Assembly: GCF_000295955.2 (NCBI RefSeq)
Contig: NZ_ALXE01000027.1
Span: 62,001 to 126,000 of the forward strand
Reading direction: 5' to 3'
DNA from: Pantoea sp. A4
GTDB lineage: Bacteria > Pseudomonadota > Gammaproteobacteria > Enterobacterales > Enterobacteriaceae
Length of the DNA: 64,000 nucleotides
Shown here: positions 60,198-64,000 of the stretch, one piece after another
How positions within the stretch are numbered: position 1 is the first letter of the stretch
Layout of the letters: each line of letters opens with the position of its first letter
Position numbers and translations under genes: made by a program
The notes under the pieces: model-generated
Database searches by the model: none
Told to the model about the DNA's origin: nothing
What the model saw: the letters and a program-made list of their open reading frames with translations, nothing else

Positions 60198-61010
60198 ATG
60201 CTGCAGAAGAAAATTGGCTTCGTGGGTGGCGGTAATATGGCGCAAGCCATTATCGGTGGGCTGGTCAACAGTGGGCAAATTGCGCCAGAGAATATCTGGG
60301 TGTTTGACCGCAAATCGGAGACCAACCAGGCCCTGGCGCAGCAGTATGGGATTCATGCCGCAGAAAGCGCAGAAGACCTGGCGCAGGAAGTCGATATTCT
60401 TTTTGGTGCCACTAAGCCAGCCGTGTTACCCGGTGTGCTGAAGTCGCTGGCGAATGCGTTAAAAAAAGAAACCGTAGTGGTATCGATTGCCGCAGGCGTG
60501 AGCCTGGAAAGCCTGGCAGCCGTGTTGGGACACGATCGTAAAATTATCCGGGCGATGCCCAACACCCCAGCGCTGGTGAATCAGGGGATGACGTCCGTAA
60601 CGCCAAATGCCCTGGTGAGTGAGCAGGAAGTCGCGGATGTCGTGGCCATTTTCCGCAGCTTTGGTAAAGCGGAAGTGGTGAGCGAATATCTGATTCACCC
60701 GGTTGTTGGCGTCAGCGGTTCTGCCCCGGCCTATGTGTTTATGTTTATTGAAGCCATGGCAGATGCCGCCGTATTGGGCGGTATGCCACGTGCGCAGGCT
60801 TATCAATTCGCGGCCCAGGCCGTCAAAGGCTCCGCAGAGATGGTGCTGGAGAGCGGGAAACACCCTGGCGAGCTAAAGGATATGGTGTGCTCCCCGGCCG
60901 GCACGACGATTGAAGCCGTGAAGGTATTAGAGGAGCAGGGTTTCCGCGCCGCCGTGATCAATGCGGTTGAGGCCTGCATGGCCAAATCGAAAGCCATGAG
61001 CCAGAAATAA
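60198..61010 (+). CDS. proC: Pyrroline-5-carboxylate reductase
   Basis: Final step of proline synthesis. 270 residues (E. coli 269). Rossmann motif GFVGGGNMAQAI (residues ~7-18), HDRKIIRAMPNTPALVNQGM, HPVVGVSGSAPAYVFMFIEA and DMVCSPAGTTIEAVKVLEEQ. AGGA lies seven bases before ATG 60198; GTG three bases upstream is less likely. Confidence 0.96.
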   Translation: MLQKKIGFVGGGNMAQAIIGGLVNSGQIAPENIWVFDRKSETNQALAQQYGIHAAESAEDLAQEVDILFGATKPAVLPGVLKSLANALKKETVVVSIAAGVSLESLAAVLGHDRKIIRAMPNTPALVNQGMTSVTPNALVSEQEVADVVAIFRSFGKAEVVSEYLIHPVVGVSGSAPAYVFMFIEAMADAAVLGGMPRAQAYQFAAQAVKGSAEMVLESGKHPGELKDMVCSPAGTTIEAVKVLEEQGFRAAVINAVEACMAKSKAMSQK

Positions 61011-61015
61011 GCAGT

Positions 61016-61040
61016 CGTGCCCGAACCTGCTTCGGGCACG
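61016..61040. terminator. Hairpin between proC and the Rieske reductase gene
   Basis: CGTGCCCGAA-CCTGC-TTCGGGCACG, perfect 10-bp stem between convergent genes, without a T-run on either side. It may still stop both transcripts. Confidence 0.6.
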
Positions 61041-61042
61041 CT

Positions 61043-62575
61043 TCAGGGTAAATAGGGCTGCACGGTAGCGCGAGCCTGGGACAGCGTCATTGGCTGCTGC
61101 ATTAATTCCACCAGCTCCGCCGTGAGGGTATACATCCCGCATGAAAATGCGGCTGCCAACTGTCCACCCCGCCCGTAAAGGGCAATACATTTTTTCTTTT
61201 CCAGCGACCCGAGCAGTAAATACTCATCCCACTCCTCAACATGCCCGAGATACTCATAACGGGTGCCGTAATGGGCGGTCCAGAAGAACGGGACTCGGTT
61301 ATACAGCAGGTTCTGTCCCAGCATATTCAGTGCCGCTATACGCCCCTGCTGTTGTGCTACGCGATAATGTTCAATTCTTAACGGCCCACGCGCCGTCGGG
61401 TAGCTGGCAATATCTCCCGCCGCCCAGACCTGGGGCGCAACCTGAAGAAAGCTGTCGGTCTGGAGGCTGTGATCTTTTAGCTGGGGCAGCTGGCTGATGA
61501 ATGTTGTCACAGGCGTTACCCCGGTTGCGAATAACACCAGGGAGGTGTCGATTTTCCCCCCTTGTTTTAGCTGTAATCCAGTGACGTGGTGATGTTGATC
61601 CCCCAACAGACGTTCCGGCTCACCTTGAATGAATTTGACGCCGTTGGCCTCATGCAGTTGGCGGAAATAGTGACCGATTTCCTCACCAAATTGTGCCACA
61701 AACGGCAGTGGCTGACGGGCAACGACGGTGACAGCGATATCCCGGTTACGCAGTGCACCAGCCAACTCCAGACCAATAAAACTGTTGCCAACGAGGGTGA
61801 GCTGCTGCTGTTCATCAACCGCTTCAAGCAGCTGTCGCGCTTGTTCACGGCTACGTAATACTTTTACGCCATCCAGGTGAGTGCCAGGTAAATGGGGCAG
61901 CACGGGTTCACTCCCGCTGGCAATCAGCAGCTTGTCATAAGGTACTTCGCGACCATCCTGCAACTGTATGCGCTGCGTCTGAGTATCGATATGGGTTACC
62001 TGTGCAGCGATACGATCCACTTGCTGTAGCAGTTGTGGCGTGAGCGGGCTGGGAACATCATCAATGTTCATTTTACCGGCGGGAACAAATTTACTCAGCG
62101 CGGTGCGGTCATACGGCGTATTTTCTTCACGCTCAATCAGAATAATACGGCCGCTGAAACCTTCATGGCGCAAGGTCCAGACAGCGGCACAGCCTGCGGC
62201 TCCTGCACCAATCACAACCCATACCGGCGCGTGACCCGCCTGAGCGGTAAAACTGGCAGGAGACATCGCTTTGGGAGTGATGCGTACCTTGCCATTTTCA
62301 ATGCGCAGCGGGTATTGTTTGAGATCGGCTAGCGCCAGAGGCTCGCACAGTTTTCCATCAGAGAGCTGAAATACCGCTTTGTGCCACGGGCAAACCAGCT
62401 TGTCACCACACACTGCACCCTGCTCAAGCGGTGCACCGGCATGGGGGCATGTCGCCTGGAAGGCTTTCACCCTGTCACCGGTGCGCAGTAGCACCATCTC
62501 CGTTTCACCCACCGTAACTTTGGTGAGTTTACGTTCAGGAAGATCGCTGAGGTCGATAGCATATTGTTCGTGCAC
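61043..62575 (-). CDS. Rieske [2Fe-2S]-FAD/NAD(P)H oxidoreductase (AIFM3-like)
   Basis: 510 residues. An N-terminal Rieske domain has cluster ligands Cys43/His45 (CPHAG) and Cys62/His65 (CPWH). A ferredoxin-reductase-type flavoprotein domain follows: VVIGAGAAGCAAVWTLRHEG (FAD), LLIASGSEPVLP, LVGNSFIGLELAGALRNRD (NAD), VWAAGDIASYP. The C-terminal reductase domain ends PMTLSQARATVQPYLP. Probably a soluble electron-transfer protein; no oxygenase or P450 partner is nearby. A single promoter region lies upstream. Confidence 0.87.
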   Translation of the reverse strand: MHEQYAIDLSDLPERKLTKVTVGETEMVLLRTGDRVKAFQATCPHAGAPLEQGAVCGDKLVCPWHKAVFQLSDGKLCEPLALADLKQYPLRIENGKVRITPKAMSPASFTAQAGHAPVWVVIGAGAAGCAAVWTLRHEGFSGRIILIEREENTPYDRTALSKFVPAGKMNIDDVPSPLTPQLLQQVDRIAAQVTHIDTQTQRIQLQDGREVPYDKLLIASGSEPVLPHLPGTHLDGVKVLRSREQARQLLEAVDEQQQLTLVGNSFIGLELAGALRNRDIAVTVVARQPLPFVAQFGEEIGHYFRQLHEANGVKFIQGEPERLLGDQHHHVTGLQLKQGGKIDTSLVLFATGVTPVTTFISQLPQLKDHSLQTDSFLQVAPQVWAAGDIASYPTARGPLRIEHYRVAQQQGRIAALNMLGQNLLYNRVPFFWTAHYGTRYEYLGHVEEWDEYLLLGSLEKKKCIALYGRGGQLAAAFSCGMYTLTAELVELMQQPMTLSQARATVQPYLP

Positions 62576-62902
62576 TATAGGCTCCTTAGGTTGTCAGTAG
62601 TGAATGACAGCATCGGGCTTAGTCGAGCAATAAAAACCTTACAATGTGTAAGCCTGGCAAAGGTCGCCACAAAAATTCACCCTAAATGCGACAAATTTAC
62701 TAATCAGTTGTTCTGCTTAAATTTTAATGCAAATTGCTCTATTGCAGGATGTGTCAGTTAATCCGAGGGAAGGACAATAAGGTGAGTTTTAGTCGGTGAG
62801 AGTGTTCCAGAACTTTAGGCTCGCGCTACGTTTAATAAAGAATGAATAAATGAGAATAATATCGAGAACCCTCCTGCAACACAGGTTGCAAGAGGGCCAT
62901 AA
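62576..62902. other. Intergenic region between the Rieske reductase gene and psiF
   Basis: 327 bp, AT-rich in the middle, without a gene. It contains the reductase promoter side and the psiF hairpin at 62869-62896. Confidence 0.55.
62869..62896 (-). terminator. Hairpin after psiF
   Basis: Minus-strand CCCTCTTGCAAC-CTGT-GTTGCAGGAGGG, a 12-bp stem with one mismatch, starting 7 bp beyond the psiF stop and followed by TTCTC. Confidence 0.65.
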
Positions 62903-63202
62903 TTAACTTTTTTTCAGGCAAGTGCTCATAAAGGTTTTACGTTCATCCCCTTTAAGCCCTTTTGTACTGGCATCACTGTTACAGGTTTTCATTTTCATTT
63001 GCTGTGGCGTCATGCCAGACATTTTACTGTCTTTCTTGAGGCAGTTGCTCATGAAACTTTTACGTGCATCACCGCTCAGATTTTGCGTCTTCGCGTTTTG
63101 GTTGCACATGGTCATTTTTTCCTGTTGCGCGGTTTTTTCTGCAGCATAAGCGCCGCTGCTCAGGCACACACCCGCCAGAGCCATTACCAGTAACCATTTC
63201 AT
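62903..63202 (-). CDS. psiF: Phosphate-starvation-inducible protein PsiF
   Basis: 99 residues: signal peptide MKWLLVMALAGVCLSSGAYA, then two copies of the PsiF repeat (MTMCNQNAKTQNLSGDARKS and MKTCNSDASTKGLKGDERKT), each with two Cys. Periplasmic, function unknown. In E. coli it follows phoA under PhoB control; here phoA is absent and no clear Pho box was seen upstream. Confidence 0.92.
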   Translation of the reverse strand: MKWLLVMALAGVCLSSGAYAAEKTAQQEKMTMCNQNAKTQNLSGDARKSFMSNCLKKDSKMSGMTPQQMKMKTCNSDASTKGLKGDERKTFMSTCLKKS

Positions 63203-63299
63203 TGTTTTTCTCCGAGTGGACTGTCGTCGCCATAAGTTTGGCAGGAAAAAAACGAAGTGCGCATATTTATATGCAAATTATGCAGATCGAATTAAATGG

Positions 63300-63554
63300 T
63301 TATACGCGAGGATGATTTAATAACTTATTAATATAGCCGTATAAAACTTGTGCGTCGTCATGGCTGGCATCCATGCTCGCTTTTTGCATGGCAGATTCAA
63401 TGCCTGCGGCAATTTCATTTTGTTGAGTGGGTTCCAGTTTACGCAGTATTGCCGTGACGACAATTTCCAGCGCTTCAACCTGGGCGAGTAATTCTTTCGA
63501 TTCTTCTTCTTTTTCAGCTAGCTTAACCAGCAGCTCGGCAATCAGATGCTTCAT
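63300..63554 (-). CDS. iraP: Anti-adapter protein IraP
   Basis: 84 residues, MKHLIAELLVKLAEKEEESK and QVEALEIVVTAILRKLEPTQ, ending YINKLLNHPRV; it matches E. coli IraP (86). It binds the adaptor RssB and so protects RpoS from ClpXP during phosphate starvation. The N-terminal coiled coil is visible. ATG 63554 is the conserved start; a further in-frame extension to 63602 is not needed. The iraP-psiF neighbourhood is as in E. coli minus phoA. Confidence 0.92.
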   Translation of the reverse strand: MKHLIAELLVKLAEKEEESKELLAQVEALEIVVTAILRKLEPTQQNEIAAGIESAMQKASMDASHDDAQVLYGYINKLLNHPRV

Positions 63555-63742
63555 GCCATTATCCTGGCAGTGAGAAAAGCAGAAGTTAGCATTGCGAGAC
63601 ATAAAAAAACAGCGATTTCTTACGCTAAAGGTGCGGTAATTAGCGTTTTGGAGAGAAGTTTACTTCTTTTTATTCAGCGAAACGTTTTACTGACATTTTT
63701 TGACGAGAGCAAAACGTTTCGCGGATAAGAATAAATATCTAA

Positions 63743-63895
63743 TTAGCGTGGACCGCCGCCACCGTGCCAGCCGCCGCCACCCCAGCCGCCACCGCCCCAA
63801 CCGCCACCACCACCACCACCAGGAGGAGGAAAGAGGCACCCGCTCAGGGCAGTAACTAACGCAACTACAGCAGCCAGTTTTACGATTCGTACCAT
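63743..63895 (-). CDS. Short glycine-rich lipoprotein
   Basis: 50 residues from ATG 63895: MVRIVKLAAVVALVTALSGC (lipobox LSGC, Cys20), then LFPPPGGGGGGG and repeats of WGGGG / WHGGGGPR. GAGGTTAT lies upstream of the ATG. A small envelope lipoprotein with a Gly/Trp tail; function unknown. Glycine codons are mostly GGT/GGC in short tandem repeats, which may vary in length. Confidence 0.7.
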   Translation of the reverse strand: MVRIVKLAAVVALVTALSGCLFPPPGGGGGGGWGGGGWGGGGWHGGGGPR

Positions 63896-64000
63896 AATAA
63901 CCTCAGGGTAAAGAAAACAGGCTGAGTGTATGAGTGGCGGTGTCACTCCACAATACAGAATTTTCTGCAAGCCGCCGCTATTCACCGCCAGGGGTGAATA

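Noticed and set aside
63203-63299. Pho box upstream of psiF
   Set aside because: CTGCATAATTTGCATA has a loose resemblance but lacks the TGTCA core spacing.

Overview
The window reads as enterobacterial chromosome, most likely Erwiniaceae (Pantoea/Erwinia type). Its backbone follows the gene order around minutes 8.6-9.7 of the E. coli map, in inverted orientation. From left to right it runs cyoD-cyoE-yajR / yajQ-panE-yajL-thiI-xseB-ispA-dxs-yajO / thiL-nusB-ribE-ribD-nrdR-yajI / secF-secD-yajC-tgt / queA-acpH / proY-brnQ / phoR-phoB-sbcD-sbcC / mak-rdgC-ppnP / yaiA-aroL-yaiI-proC / psiF-iraP. The genus is inferred from synteny and protein similarity recalled from memory; no search was run.

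The backbone is interrupted by lineage-specific blocks. (1) 2.6-7.2 kb: an alcohol dehydrogenase/acetaldehyde dehydrogenase operon, a divergent AcoR-type sigma-54 activator, a good -24/-12 promoter and a GCAACA palindrome. (2) 19.7-22.5 kb, where E. coli has tsx/yajD: a three-gene set of LpxH-like metallophosphoesterase, GT21 (ceramide-glucosyltransferase-like) and GT2 glycosyltransferases, suggesting an uncharacterised glycolipid pathway. (3) 27.0-33.4 kb: an Rhs polymorphic-toxin island wedged between tgt and queA. It holds a 1501-residue prePAAR/PAAR-Rhs protein with a short toxin tip, its immunity gene, and a displaced older toxin-tip/immunity module inactivated by an amber codon and a frameshift. 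(4) 35.4-36.8 kb: an inositol-monophosphatase-like enzyme and a GNAT acetyltransferase where E. coli has malZ. (5) 40.3-41.5 kb: a short MetE-type methyltransferase under a tandem MetJ-box operator. (6) 41.6-42.5 kb: a PstS-like protein attached to phoBR. (7) 49.8-53.9 kb: a TolA-C-like lipoprotein, an AraC-type regulator, an APH-fold kinase and an ethanolamine-type permease with a second sigma-54 promoter. (8) 56.7-57.5 kb: an IclR regulator with a palindromic operator. (9) 61.0-62.6 kb: a Rieske-FAD reductase.

The conserved part covers haem O synthesis, isoprenoid precursors (dxs, ispA), riboflavin and thiamine metabolism, queuosine tRNA modification, Sec translocation, phosphate sensing, recombination nucleases (SbcCD, RdgC), proline and shikimate synthesis, and RpoS stabilisation (IraP). 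Genes expected from E. coli synteny but absent here are pgpA, tsx, yajD, malZ, araJ, aroM and phoA.

The two sigma-54 promoters may be functionally linked. One precedes a putative ethanolamine permease, the other an acetaldehyde/alcohol dehydrogenase pair, which fits amino-alcohol catabolism through acetaldehyde, although the phospho-lyase that would join them is not in this window. I saw no rRNA, tRNA, CRISPR array or complete insertion sequence.
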